Assembly: GCF_964204645.1 (NCBI RefSeq)
Contig: NC_134027.1
Location: 13,382,485-13,446,484 of the forward strand
Length of the DNA stretch: 64,000 nucleotides
Direction of reading: 5' to 3'
From: Tubulanus polymorphus
Taxonomy: Eukaryota; Nemertea; Palaeonemertea; Tubulaniformes; Tubulanidae
Positions within the stretch are counted from its first letter, which is position 1, and each line of letters begins with the position of its first letter. The notes beneath the pieces are model-generated. The model saw nothing but the letters and a program-made list of their open reading frames with translations, ran no database searches and had not been told where the DNA came from. Position numbers and translations under genes: made by a program. Shown one piece after another: positions 1-10,706 of the stretch.

Positions 1-47
1 ATTTTGATTGACTGAATGAAATATTCCTATGTACCTTTTTTTTAGAA

Positions 48-3000
48 TCATTTTTTAGAATCATTTTTTAGATTTAAATAAAACTTCAACATTCTATAAT
101 AAACTACATAATTATATTTATCTTCCTGAGTTACCATTAATTTTTCTGTATGAATATGATTTTCGGGTTTAATTCTTTTTTGATAATTTGATAATTCTTC
201 ATGTGTTACAGTTTTATGTTCGGGACAGTATGCTAGATTTCTGGATTTAAATTTTTTATCTTCAGGATATTCCAAGTCTACAACAAAGAAGTAACAAGTA
301 TCTGAATCATCTGCAATATCTAGAATTCTTTTCTTCCAATCAAATTTAACATTATTTTCATGTTGTAAAACTTCACTTATTTCAAATACCACATAAGGTT
401 GTGGTTCCATCATTGCCCAACCATATAAATTCTTTGCATCTATATATAATAACTTATATCCAGGGTTATCATTTACATTGAAATATCTATCACCTAATAC
501 ACCTGAAACTCCTCCTCTTATTGATTTTTCAAATAATAATAATTGATCTATATTTGTGAACAAATCCATTTTTATATCTGTAAATTTTAAACCACAGTCC
601 CAAGTTAATCCTGGACTAGAATAACAATGGCAAGGATCAATATTGAAATATTTTAGATTTACATCTCTAAACCTTTCAAATACATCTGATTTTAAATATA
701 AATCTACTAATCCTCCATGATTTTTTATTTTGAAATGATTCCAAATATGCAATGTGCTATTATAAACTCCATCTTTAACATATTCATTTTTTAATTATCA
801 TAGAATTGTTCTTTTAATAATTCAGTTATATTGAAATCATTATGCGATTTATAAAATGAATATGGAATTGCTCCTTTATATTTCATTAATTGAAAATCAT
901 CATTATTTGGATAATGTTGTTTTAATATTTTTAATTTATCATCAACTAATGATTTTGATAAATTATCTAATGAACTGCTTAAAAATCTATATGAATCTAT
1001 AAATCTTAGACACCCAAATTGGAAAGATATATAATTCTCAGATGTTTTAGCTAACATTTTGAATTTATAAGTTGGTATTTTAGCAACACCTTTTGATCTA
1101 TTTGAATTTAATCTTTCTATTTCATTATTGATTTCTTCTATTTTATGACATAGCTGTTTGATGAATAAATGAGCATCATACCCTGGTAAATTATGAAATA
1201 TTACTGGAACAAAATTGATTTTCTTAGCTTGTAAGTTACAATTCTAATGCGCTGCACCTCTAAACTTTCCGTTCAAATGATTATGGTCTCTAACGTTTTT
1301 ATCTTTAAAATTAAATGTCTTTTCACAATAAAAACATTTATCTGCAAACTAAGATTCTTCTTTATCTTCTTCTGTCATTATAATTTCTATATTTGTATTT
1401 AATAGTTTACTAAATTTTATTTCATACTCAATTAATAAGTCACAAAAATGATTTATGACATGTTCATTTCTATAATGATAATATTCACTTTTAATTAGTT
1501 CTGGATAATCAGATTTTATATATAATCCAAAAGCTGCAGCAATTTGATGAATCTTTTTAATAGTATTCGTTATCAGAGGATCTGAATAATCAATTATATC
1601 ATTTTCAGAATTTAATTTCTTTCTTTTATAATATATTTCTTTTCTATCTTGATCAGTTAATTCCTTATTTAATGATTCAAAATCTCCATATATTACAAAT
1701 GGCACTTTATTCTTGTAATCATATTTTTTGAATTCTAATACTTTATCCTTTTCATTTGGTAAAACTATTTTACAATAATCATGATTATCGCATAATTGCT
1801 TATGATTTAATAATGCCCTTTCATTACTGAATTTAGTTATACATTTTCTACATAGATATATTTTATTGTGGTTATTTTCTGTTCTAAAAGATAATTCTAT
1901 TTGTTTAATCCACACATAATGATTTTCATAATATAATATATCTATAACACCATTTGAATCATAATCTTTTGATAAATACAAAGGTTCTAATGTAAAATGT
2001 TCAATTTTATTGCCTTTTGTTTTTGGTAATTTGACTAAATCAAACACATTTAGCTTTATTCTATTATCTCTTTCTATTTGTGGTATTTGTTTAATTCTAG
2101 CAGGATAATTATCTATCTTATAATTATTTTCAAATGGTTTATAATGCGTTAATCTAAAACTATGAGTAATATCTTCTGTTGGATGTAAGCAACTTATAAT
2201 TGACCATAGAACACATTTATCATCTTCATTTTGTACATTTATAACAGCATTAGTTTTAAATGGTAATTTTATATAACTTGGTCCATTTATATTATCATCT
2301 ATATAATATGATAAATTATTTTCATCAATTGGGTTCGATTTAGTAAATTTATTATATTTTGTGTTATAAACATGTAAAGTCATAAATATTATTTCATCGA
2401 ATATCAAACCAGATCCTTCAAAATATTCCTCTTCTATCTTATTTTTTATTTCATTATAACATTTATTTAATTTATCATCTATATGTTGTTTAGATGTGAT
2501 ATATTGTGAATGGGAATTTATATTATATATTGGTTTATCTTCTGATTTTAAAAATTTAACTTTATATACTCATTTTAGGGTATTCTACGTCTGTAATTAT
2601 TTTTACAATATTTTTCATATTTTCTAAATGTTTTTTTTTTTCTTCTAATGTTTTACCTTTATGAAATTTAAACTCGATAGCGGCTGGTCCTATATCACTT
2701 TTGAATGCTTCGGTTATTTATATTTCCTTTTTATTATCTAATGAATTAATATAATTTCTTACATCTTCCATGTATGGCCTTTTATTGTCTATTTCATTTT
2801 TTATTCTTTTAATTGTCTTCTGTTTCTCATCATTATCATTATCAAAATAATCTTCACCTAAAATATCATTATTCATATTTCTAATACGACTTTTAGATTT
2901 TAAATGTTCTTTATAATATCTTTTGTTACTAAATGATTGATTACATGTGTCACATTTATATACTTCTTTTTCATTCTTTAATTCATCTAATTTAGTTTCT

Positions 3001-3128
3001 AATATATCATCTTTATATTTTAACTTTGATTTATTTTCTAAATGTGTTTTAGTTTTATTATGTCTTGCTTTTTGAGATTTATCTATATCAATTTTACATG
3101 TTGAACAGTAGTACTTATTTGCTTCCAT
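48..3128 (-). pseudogene. Protein-primed DNA polymerase B (PolB), broken, copy D
   Basis: Remnant of a DNA_pol_B_2-type polymerase of Polintons. In order it shows two C2H2-like fingers (YYCSTC and YKCDTC, about 2960-3110), a spacer, an N-terminal domain ending in YLCRKC (about 1850), exonuclease motif I as YGDFESL (about 1680-1700), a CxxC..HxH..C finger (about 1230-1340), exonuclease motif II as HNLPGYDAH (about 1165-1195), exonuclease motif III and polymerase motif A as DAKNLYGWAM (about 410-440). Homology then ends, so motifs B and C are absent. The start at 3128 (MEANK) is chosen because copies B and C begin there. Stops near 2718 and 1349 and several frame changes break it. It keeps the ExoI domain that the complete element's PolB has lost. 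Identification is firm; function is lost. Confidence 0.85.
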
Positions 3129-3170
3129 TTTAATATCCAATTTTTTTAATTAAAATTGATTTTACATATT

Positions 3171-3473
3171 TTATTCGAAATCTATTTTATTTTGCCCTTT
3201 TTCATTCTAACCTTTATATATGAAATAGAAATCACCAGAACATAATTCTTCTAAATCTTCACTTGATAATCTATGAAATCTATCTGGTAAATGTGTTCTG
3301 AATTTATATTTATTTCCTTTTAATCCTTCATATTCTAAGTGAATAACTAATTTATCTCCATATTTATTAGTAACTGTATCAATATTTGTAATTAAATATT
3401 TCTTATGAATTGTTAATTCTGTTAACTTCTTAAATGATTTGTTGTTCTCACTGTGTACTTGTTTACTCTCCAT
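3171..3473 (-). pseudogene. Terminal small protein (possible OB-fold/ssDNA-binding), broken, copy D
   Basis: Decayed member of a roughly 110-residue family found at Polinton ends in this window (3473, 5254, 16413, 46761-47087, 56119). Shared landmarks are a TKYG(D/E) turn, a (F/L)LPDRF or FLPDKW motif, LSSEDLEEL, and a C-terminal YKG...GHHD. Here an in-frame stop at 3207-3209 cuts the last dozen residues, and a short N-terminal segment present in the other copies is missing. It lies 43 bases upstream of PolB in the same direction. The family is not named with certainty; the KYG...FLP pattern followed by an aromatic YKG strand would suit a single-stranded DNA-binding OB fold, but this is inference. 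Confidence 0.7.
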
Positions 3474-3505
3474 TTTGATAACATATTTTTTATTAAAATT
3501 GCTTT
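3474..3505 (-). promoter_or_regulatory. Family II leader motif before the terminal gene
   Basis: Read on the minus strand, a TTTTAAT box is followed by A-rich bases, ATATGTTAT and then AAAATGGAGAG at the start codon. The same string precedes the homologous gene at 16413 and 56119, and a close variant precedes family II PolB at 3128, 5632 and 54867. It differs from the T-run plus ATAAATG motif before the structural genes. A promoter role is inferred from conservation in non-coding DNA. Confidence 0.45.
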
Positions 3506-3532
3506 TAGAAAGTATTAGATTAATATTTGAAG

Positions 3533-3632
3533 AGTAATAGGGATAATAGGTGTTCATAACAATGGTTGAAAGGTCGAAAAATAAATTCGAGTGTGCGAGA
3601 ATTTATTTTTCGACCTTTCGACCTTTGGTATG
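3533..3632. repeat. Fold-back (MITE-like) repeat, truncated on the right
   Basis: Starts AGTAATAGGG and contains perfect 20-bp inverted arms at 3569-3588 and 3599-3618 around a 10-base loop (GAGTGTGCGA). The same sequence occurs as a complete 133-bp inverted repeat at 26471-26603 and as a half copy at 54726-54779. Its right end runs directly into the microsatellite tract, so its right terminus is lost. Confidence 0.7.
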
Positions 3633-4695
3633 GCGTAGTAGTAGTCGTAGTCGTAGTCGTAGTCGTAATAATAATAATAATAATAATAATAATAGTAATA
3701 ATAATAGTAATAATAATAGTAATAATAATAGTAATAATAATAGTAATAATAGTAATAATAATAGTAATAATAATAATAATAATAAAATATAGCTGCGTAG
3801 CAGCGATAACGGGTTTCGCTAATAGTAATTGTAGTAGCAGTAGCAGTAGCAGTGGCAGTGGCAGTGGCAGTGGCAGTGGCAGTGGCAGTGGCAGTGGCAG
3901 TGGCAGTGGCAGTGGCAGTGGCAGTGGCAGTGGCAGTGGCAGTGGCAGTGGCAGTGGCAGTGGCAGTGGCAGTGGCAGTGGCAGTGGCAGTGGCAGTGGC
4001 AGTGGCAGTGGCAGTGGCAGTGGCAGTGGCAGTGGCAGTGGCAGTGGCAGTGGCAGTGGCAGTGGCAGTGGCAGTGGCAGTGGCAGTGGCAGTGGCAGTG
4101 GCAGTGGCAGTGGCAGTGGCAGTGGCAGTGGCAGTGGCAGTGGCAGTGGCAGTGGCAGTGGCAGTGGCAGTGGCAGTGGCAGTAGCAGTAGCAGTAATAA
4201 TAGTAATAGTAATAATAGTAATAATAATAATAGTAATAATAATAATAGTAATAATAATATTAGTAATAATAATAATAGTAATAATAATAATAGTAATAAT
4301 AATAATAGTAATATAGTAATAATAATAATAATAGTAATAATAATAATAGTAATAATAATAATAGTAGTAATAATAATAGTAATAATAATAATAGTTATAA
4401 TAATAATAGTTATAATAATAATAGTTATAATAATAATAGTTATAATAATAATAGTTATAATAATAATAGTAATGATAATAATAGTTAAATTAATAATAGT
4501 TATAATAATAATAGTTATAATAATGATAGTTATAATAATAATAGTTAAATTAATAATAGTTATAATAATAATAGTTATAATAATGATAGTTATAATAATA
4601 ATAGTTATAATAATAATAGTAATAATACTAATAGTTATAATAATAGTAGTTATAATAATAGTAATAATAATAGTAATAATAATAATAATAATAAT
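3633..4695. repeat. Compound microsatellite tract (AAT/AGT, GGCAGT, AAT/AGT)
   Basis: Three blocks: AGTCGT and AAT/AGT repeats (3633-3783), a nearly pure hexanucleotide GGCAGT block of over 50 units (about 3836-4194), and a long interrupted AAT/AGT/TTATAA block (about 4195-4695). The long open frames here (3566-4768 and 3852-4316) translate only into Gly-Ser, Val-Ala or Ile-Val strings and are artefacts of the repeat, not genes. Confidence 0.95.
3784..3817 (+). repeat. 34-bp direct repeat flanking the microsatellite, copy 1
   Basis: AAAATATAGCTGC followed by a TAGCAGCGATAACGGGTTTC end. It recurs at 4696-4729 with one mismatch (GCGTAG versus GCCTAG). Both copies follow an AAT run, so the tract between them looks like an internally duplicated and expanded unit. 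Confidence 0.85.
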
Positions 4696-4729
4696 AAAAT
4701 ATAGCTGCCTAGCAGCGATAACGGGTTTC
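4696..4729 (+). repeat. 34-bp direct repeat flanking the microsatellite, copy 2
   Basis: Second copy of the unit at 3784-3817, closing the expanded microsatellite block. Confidence 0.85.
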
Positions 4730-5253
4730 TGCCTAACTGGTTTACATGTCGCCCTGGGAAGCGTATAAAGATTTCATCGAAAAATTCTAATCCGTCCATA
4801 ACATATGACTATTTCCAAGAAGCGCAACCTGGGTCAACGTAATGCTGGATATGTGGATCCGTAAGGACTACCACGTAAAAAGTACTGATGGACCAAGTCT
4901 AGTCAAAATGGCTTTGAGGATACCGAAGATATAGTACCCTGGTGGCAGTTGCATGAACTCGAAAAAGTCTCGTGACGATGCAGGTGGTAGCCGAGAAAAA
5001 GAAATATTTTCGAGGAAAATTTTTGAAGACACAATGCAAACACACTTATTGTTCACTTTCTTTCCTATCACTATTTTGGAAATTGAAGTATTGTAATAAA
5101 CAATAGATTTTGTTTGGCAGGTCATCTTGCTCAGGATTCTGTTTATCAAAGCATCGGAGCAATACAGACTAACTTGTTTAAGTCTCCGATGCTGCGAGGC
5201 AGGGCGGTCATTATATTGCTGGCTTATCCAAATTAAACCAACAGAAGTAATAA
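4730..5253. other. Host-like DNA between two Polinton copies, no gene recognised
   Basis: Base composition is more balanced than in the neighbouring Polinton DNA. I found no convincing conserved product, RNA gene or transposon hallmark. A 93-codon leftward frame (4868-5149) has no recognisable motif. The stretch contains the outer end of copy A/B somewhere before the start codon at 5254, but the terminus cannot be placed. Confidence 0.5.
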
Positions 5254-5595
5254 ATGGAGAGTAAACAAATACACAGCGAATTCTTAAATAGAATCAAAGA
5301 TACTACAAATGTCAAATCTGTAGATTATAAATTCAAAAAGTAAACAGAATTAACGTTACATAAGAAATATTTAATTACAAATATTGAAACAATTACCAAT
5401 ACATATGATAATGAATTAGTTAGTCACTTAGAATATGAAGGATTAAAAGGAAATACATATGAATTCAGAACATATTTACCAGATAGATTTCATAGATTAT
5501 CTAGTGAAGTTCTAGAAGAAGTGTGTTCTGGTGATTTCTATTTAATATATAAAGGTATGAATGAAAATGGGCACCATGATATAAATTTCGAATAA
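5254..5595 (+). pseudogene. Terminal small protein, broken, left end of copy A/B
   Basis: Begins MESKQIHSEF and follows the family to its GHHDINFE end. In-frame stops occur early (after the KSVDYKFKK segment, near 5341). It is the mirror image of the gene at 16047-16413, so the two mark the ends of this element. The start codon is preceded by AGTAATAA rather than the TTAAAATGG leader of its relatives. Confidence 0.75.
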
Positions 5596-5599
5596 TATA

Positions 5600-5631
5600 A
5601 AATCCATTTTAATACAAAATTTGATATCAAA
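5600..5631 (+). promoter_or_regulatory. Family II leader motif before PolB
   Basis: CATTTTAAT, then AAATTTGATAT and AAAATGGAAGC at the start codon. The same arrangement precedes PolB in copy C (54838-54866) and, more loosely, in copy D. Conservation across decayed copies in non-coding DNA suggests a promoter or leader; role inferred. Confidence 0.45.
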
Positions 5632-6340
5632 ATGGAAGCAAATAAGAAGTACTACTGTCCAACATGTAAAATCAATATAGACAAATCTCAAATAGCAAGA
5701 TATAATGATACTAAATCTCACTTAGAAAGCAAATTGAAATTAGAATATAATAATGATATATTAGAAACTAAATAAGATGAATTAAAGAATGAAAAAGAAA
5801 TATATAAATGTGATACATATAATCAATCATTCCGTAACAAAAGATATTATAAACAAAATTTAGAATCTAAAAGGCATATTAGAAATATTAATAATGATAT
5901 TTTAGGTGAAGATTATTTTGATAAAGATATTAATAAGTAACAAAGCATGATTAAAAGAATTTAAAAAAGACCATACATGGAAGATGTTAGAAATTATATT
6001 AATTCATTAGATGATAAAAAGATATTGAAATTACTGAAGCATTTAAAAGTGATATCGGACCAGCTGCTATTGAATTTAAATATGATATTTTAACATAAGA
6101 AGAAAACAAAAAAAATGTAGAAAATATGACAAATATTATAAAAATAATTACAGACGTAGAATACCCTAAAATTTGTATATCTGATAAAGTTGATTTTATA
6201 AAATCTGTAGATAAACCACTATAATATAAATTCTCATTCACAACATAATATTTAAAAACAACATACTGATGATAAATTACATAAATGTTATAATGAAATA
6301 TTTAGTAGAAGAGAAATATTTTGAAGGATCTGGTTTGATA
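5632..6340 (+). pseudogene. PolB N-terminal remnant, copy B
   Basis: Starts MEANKKYYCPTC like PolB of copies C and D, continues through the second finger and the spacer that ends in FEGSGLIF, then stops abruptly near 6340. The whole exonuclease and polymerase part has been deleted, and the next gene of the element begins 30 bases later. Several in-frame stops (for example near 5773 and 5938). Confidence 0.8.
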
Positions 6341-6370
6341 TTGAAACAGAACAAAAATTAACTAAAATAA

Positions 6371-6646
6371 ATGAGTGAAGATGTTAAGAAGAAGCCTAGA
6401 TCCGAAAAACAAAGTAAATGGGCAAGGGAATTAGGCAAAAGATCTTCAGAATTAAAAAGAGCTAAGAAAAAGAAATTAACTGATATAAATGAATCACAGA
6501 AATTATCTGATATTAATTCGAATGATAATCCATCTGATTCTTCTAATGCAGGAAGTAATAATAAATTATATATTACAATTGGATTAGTAACAGTTATTAT
6601 ATTTTCTGGCGTAATATATAAATATAAGTATAAATCTGATTATTAA
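6371..6646 (+). pseudogene. Small basic membrane protein, shortened, copy B
   Basis: Homologue of 45303-45671. It begins MSEDVKKKPRSEKQSKWARE; the KPRSxKQxxWxRxLG basic signature is shared by both copies. A single transmembrane segment lies at about residues 68-84, followed by a short lysine/tyrosine tail. A stop at 6644-6646 interrupts it; the frame then stays open to a second stop at 6713-6715, directly before the integrase. The start sits in an AAAATAAATG context like other structural genes of these elements. The basic N-terminus could bind nucleic acid or target the nucleus; function unknown. Confidence 0.6.
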
Positions 6647-6721
6647 CCTATTATACCAGAAAAAAAATCAAATGATAAAATCATTGAAAATAAACCAAGA
6701 TTATTAATGGATTAAAATAAA

Positions 6722-7797
6722 ATGAAAAAGGAACAATATTTAAGAGAGTTATATTATAACCCTGAGAGTGAAGTATCATATTCTAGTATTTCAGAATTAT
6801 GGGATAAAATAAAATTTGATAAAGAAAATATAAAATGTGAAGTGAATTAAGATTATGGCTAAAAAATCGACCCACATATCAAATACATAAGAAAATGGAT
6901 ACAAATTATTTAACAAGAAAAGTTATGGTTTCATATATTGATCAACAATGGCAAGCAGATTTGATTGACATGAAGAACTTAGAAGAACACAATAAAGGAT
7001 ATTTCTGGACACTGAATGTTATAGATATATTCAGCAGAAGTATTGGAGTATTCCAATCAAAAATAAAACTGGTATAGAAGTAACCAATGCTTTTAAATCA
7101 ATATTTAAAGAAGCTATTCCAGGTAAGATCCAATTTGATGAAGGTAAGGAATTTTATAATAAACATTTTTTTAAACTATTATCTGATAACGATGTAGAGT
7201 ATTTTTCAACACACTCAGATAAAAAAGCATCTATTATAGAACGGTTTAATAAATCATTGAAAACTAGAATGTGGAAATACTTTACTGCTAATGAAACATA
7301 TAAATATATCGATGTATAAGATGATTTAGTGAACGGTTATAATAATTCCAAACATTCAAGTATTTGTATGAAACCTATACAAGCTAGAAAAGAAGATAAT
7401 TCCGAAATGGTATGGAATAATTTATATGGAGCATTTGTTACACTTGATTTCGGAGAACCTAAATTTAAAATTGGACAACATGTAAGAATATCTAAATATC
7501 GAAAAACATTTTATAAAGGTTATACTCCAAATTTTACTGAAGAAATATTTAAGATTAAAAAGATAATATTAACGAAAGCTTTTGTATATAAATTAGAAGA
7601 TTTAAAAGATGAAGATATATTAGGTTATCTTTATGAACAAGAATTATCACTTGTACCAAATCCAGATGAAATAGAATACAAAATAGAAAAAGTATTGAAA
7701 ACAAAAACTCTTACAAGAAAATTATTCTTTGGTGAAATATAAAGGGTATGATGATAAATTTAATGAATGGATTTTATCTAGTAAAATTAAAAGAATA
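6722..7797 (+). pseudogene. Retrovirus-type integrase with chromodomain, broken, copy B
   Basis: Corresponds along its length to the intact integrase at 42766-43851. It retains an NPESEVSYSS segment, a QWQADLIDMK first-aspartate motif, an IQFDEGKEF version of the second, an IIERFNKSL glutamate motif, and the start of a chromodomain (YKIEKVLKTKT). Frame changes near 6850, 7075 and 7320 and a stop break it. The second-aspartate region reads FDEG rather than FDDG. It ends over the ATPase start codon, as in the complete element. Confidence 0.85.
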
Positions 7798-7798
7798 A

Positions 7799-8322
7799 AT
7801 GAATAAAGATTTATTTATATTTGAGCCACATAATATGTCAGTTACTGGTGTAACCAACTGTGGTAAAACACATTTCATATTAGATTTGTTAGAAACTATT
7901 TTTAGAAATCATTTTGATAATATAATATTATTCTGTCCTACTTATGAAATGAATAAAACATATAATAGAGATATAGTTATGATAAAAAAGTTTATTATCT
8001 CATAAATTGTGCTAATTTACATGATTCAAAAATTAGAGAAAGTGAGTTATGCTATTTAGCTTTCTCTGGAAGACATTTTGGAATAACAACATGGGTTTTA
8101 AATCAAAAATGTAATTCAATTGTGAAAGACTTTAGAGAAAACATTAGAATTTTAGTATTATTCTACAATAAAGATAGAAAATCAATGCAACAATCATTGG
8201 AAGAAAATAAAATTATACCTACTGAATTACATGATGAATGTATGAATAAATCAAAAAGTAATAAAGGTTCCAAATCATTACTGAGACTACAATTTCCTTA
8301 TGAATATAAATTTATAAAATAA
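7799..8322 (+). pseudogene. A32-like packaging ATPase, broken, copy B
   Basis: Starts MNKDLFIFEPHN, with Walker A GVTNCGKT intact. A frame break and deletion after the FCPTYE segment (near 8003) removes the stretch that contains Walker B. The C-terminal part resumes with TTWVLNQK and RENIRILVLFYNKDRKS. It converges with the finger-protein gene of the right arm. Confidence 0.85.
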
Positions 8323-8339
8323 AATCATAATTTGGAATA

Positions 8340-8480
8340 TGTTAGAATTTTGAATTGTGTATGAATGGATGAGTGGATGAATTGGATGAATGGATGAATG
8401 GATGAGTGTAATCATATATAATTTACATATGTTTTTATTTAAAAAACACTAAGAGTTTGATTTTAAGTTATTTATACTAT
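8340..8480. repeat. Convergence point of the two arms, GAATGGAT-rich spacer
   Basis: AT-rich spacer between convergent coding remnants, with a short GAATGGATGA/GAGTGGATGA array at about 8360-8412. No gene seen. Confidence 0.6.
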
Positions 8481-8489
8481 ATTTAAATA

Positions 8490-9406
8490 TTATCTTAATG
8501 AAGTGAATGTTGCTCTTGAAAATATTTTTGGAATATAATTTTCGATTTCAGTTTTAGATGGATGGTTATTTAAAAATTCTCTAAAATCATCATATTTAAG
8601 TTCAACTAAGTTCATTGCATAAGTTACATTTGGTTTAAAGTTATTTAACTTTTTCAATATGGTAACTATATCATTACTCGAGAAATAATCTATAAATGTT
8701 TTTCTATACCACCGATAATCTAATATATTCATTTGATTAAATTTTGGATTTATAATTAATGGATTTTCTATTACATTATCTGTACCTATATGTTTAATTG
8801 AGCATTTATGATTCAATTGTTTATCATATATTACATATTCTTTACATTTTTCACACCAAGATTTAAATACGTATATTGCATGGGCTGAATCATTTCCACC
8901 TTTTGTTTTTAATTTATAATGTTTTGCCCAATAAGCGTTTGATATACATTCATTACAGAAGGCACAATAATTTTGGTCTTCTTTGCATTTATCTTTACAT
9001 ATATTAGTATATATTTTTACTGATTGTAAAATATGTTCATCTTTTTTGACGTGCAATAAATGATCATTATTATTATCAAAATCTTCTTCACAATACACAC
9101 ATCTGATGTTATCTTCTATTTTAGATTCAACATTATCTTCTTTTTTTGTTTCAATATTATCTTCTATTTTTGTTTCAATATTCTTATTATTAGATGTAGA
9201 AGGTATATTATCTATATTATCATTATTATTATCTTTTTTATTTATATCATTATTACGTTCAATTAAATATTCTTTGTATTGATTTAATTCATTAAATAAA
9301 AATGTTCCAATATATTCATTTATTCTTTATAAGGTATTACATAATACAAATCATCATTGATTTCTTTATCAGCTTTGATTCTTTCATATAACTTACCTTC
9401 ATCCAT
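8490..9406 (-). pseudogene. Zinc-finger protein with acidic octapeptide repeats, broken, copy A
   Basis: Homologue of the open gene at 63489. The start MDEGKLYERI at 9406 is chosen because it aligns with MEGGIYEIQ. The order is an N-terminal DDLYYVIPY segment, a frame change near 9330, repeats of the type NIETKIED (about 9120-9200), a CVYCEEDF finger, a CAFCNECI...H finger, a CEKC...H finger, then an alpha/beta tail without recognised motif. The 3' 600 bases are open. It is the last gene of the right arm, downstream of major capsid. A nucleic-acid-binding role is suggested only by the fingers. Confidence 0.55.
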
Positions 9407-9438
9407 TCATTATAGAATTTTTTATTAAAACTGAAATT

Positions 9439-10686
9439 TTAATACATAACACTATTAAATTGAGAATTTACGAAATTTAATTGCGCGTCAGATATGATAT
9501 AAATGTACATTTTGAAATTTTTGATTCCTATTTTCTTTTTCATGAATAATTGTATTCCATCTGTAGTGTTCTGTAGTTCTTTCCCAGAACCATGTAATGA
9601 ATTATCCTCAGTTGTTCTAAAATCTAACAATAATGTGTATTTATTACCGGTATAATAATCAATTTGATTAATATTACAATTTTCAGATGATTTCATTTTT
9701 TCATTCATAAAATGTTTTCTAATTTCTGGCCATTGATCAATCACTCTCATTCCTTGACAGAATATTTTATTTGCTATACCTTCGATGGTTATTTCTACTT
9801 TTGTTATTTCAGGATTATAATACTTATCAACCTGTATTGCACCATTAGAATATGTTCCATTTGTAAAAAAATATTAATATACCTTTAATAGATCTTCTAG
9901 GGAAGTTAATATTCTCATTAATTATTTCATCATTTGCATTAATAGTTACAGTTTTAAATTTATCAATATAATCATATAATAATGAAAATCCCTGATTGTA
10001 TTGAGTTTGAATTATGCTTGAAATATTTTGATCAGTTACTGTATCATATTCTAAACATATATTCGATAATTTATAACCCATATATTTAACAACGCTTGAT
10101 AATACAATTTCATTAACAGGAGCAAATGTTATTTCAAATATAATATCTTCTTGAATTGCATATTTATACAAAGGTGCATTATTATTTATCAATTCAAAAT
10201 CTAATGGAATTTTGTATTTGCTTCCATAAATCTTTTTTATCAAATTATCTGTAGCATTAGTTATTATTGCATTATTAGCTTCTGATCTTAATTTATTATG
10301 GTTTTCTGATTGGATGCTTGAAATATCATATTATTTCTATTTTCTTTTGTTAACCATAAATCTTAATAATGCATAAATAAATTATAATCATCTAATGAAT
10401 AAACTGTTTCTGGTCCAATCTTTATAGTAAATTTTTTAATCAAATATCTTCCAACATTATCAACAACATAATTGTTATCATGGCCAGTTACTTTTATATC
10501 AGCTGATAAATAAATACTATTTGGAACATAAAAAGTATGTTGTGTTAATCGAGGAATTCTAACATATAAAGTTTCATCGGGATTAATATTAGAAGGATTA
10601 CGAGTTATTATATGATGAGATCTTTCTGCTTTAATAGCATTAGATATTCTAGAACTCTTAGAAGGATTTATGTAACTCCCACTCAT
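9439..10686 (-). pseudogene. Major capsid protein, broken, copy A
   Basis: About 415 codons, as in copies 1 and C. The N-terminus SGSYINPSK, the NFPRRSIKG motif typical of Polinton double jelly-roll capsids (about 9880-9910) and the MYIYIISDAQLN end are all present. A stop at 10363-10365 after the DDYNLFMHY segment and a frame change near 9850 break it. The start lies in a T-run plus TTAAATAAATG context. It provides a cleaner C-terminal third than the complete element, where the same region is damaged. Confidence 0.75.
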
Positions 10687-10706
10687 TTATTTAACAAAAA
10701 AATTAA

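Larger units (their letters stand above)
1..3530 (-). mobile_element. Polinton family II, copy D (truncated, decayed)
   Basis: A leftward block of AT-rich coding remnants: the terminal small gene (3171-3473) followed by protein-primed PolB (48-3128). This gene order equals the left arm of copy A/B at 5254-6340, which points the other way, so the two copies sit head to head with about 1.8 kb of repeat and host DNA between their outer ends. The element is cut off near base 48, where PolB homology stops before the catalytic motifs B and C. The first 47 bases are AT-rich and show nothing recognisable. The outer boundary is placed near 3530 because a dispersed fold-back repeat begins at 3533. Confidence 0.75.

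Noticed and set aside
3566-4768. A 400-codon open frame, with 154- and 80-codon relatives in other frames
   Set aside because: They are translations of microsatellite repeats in different frames (Gly-Ser, Val-Ala, Ile-Val, Asn-Ser strings) with no unique domain.
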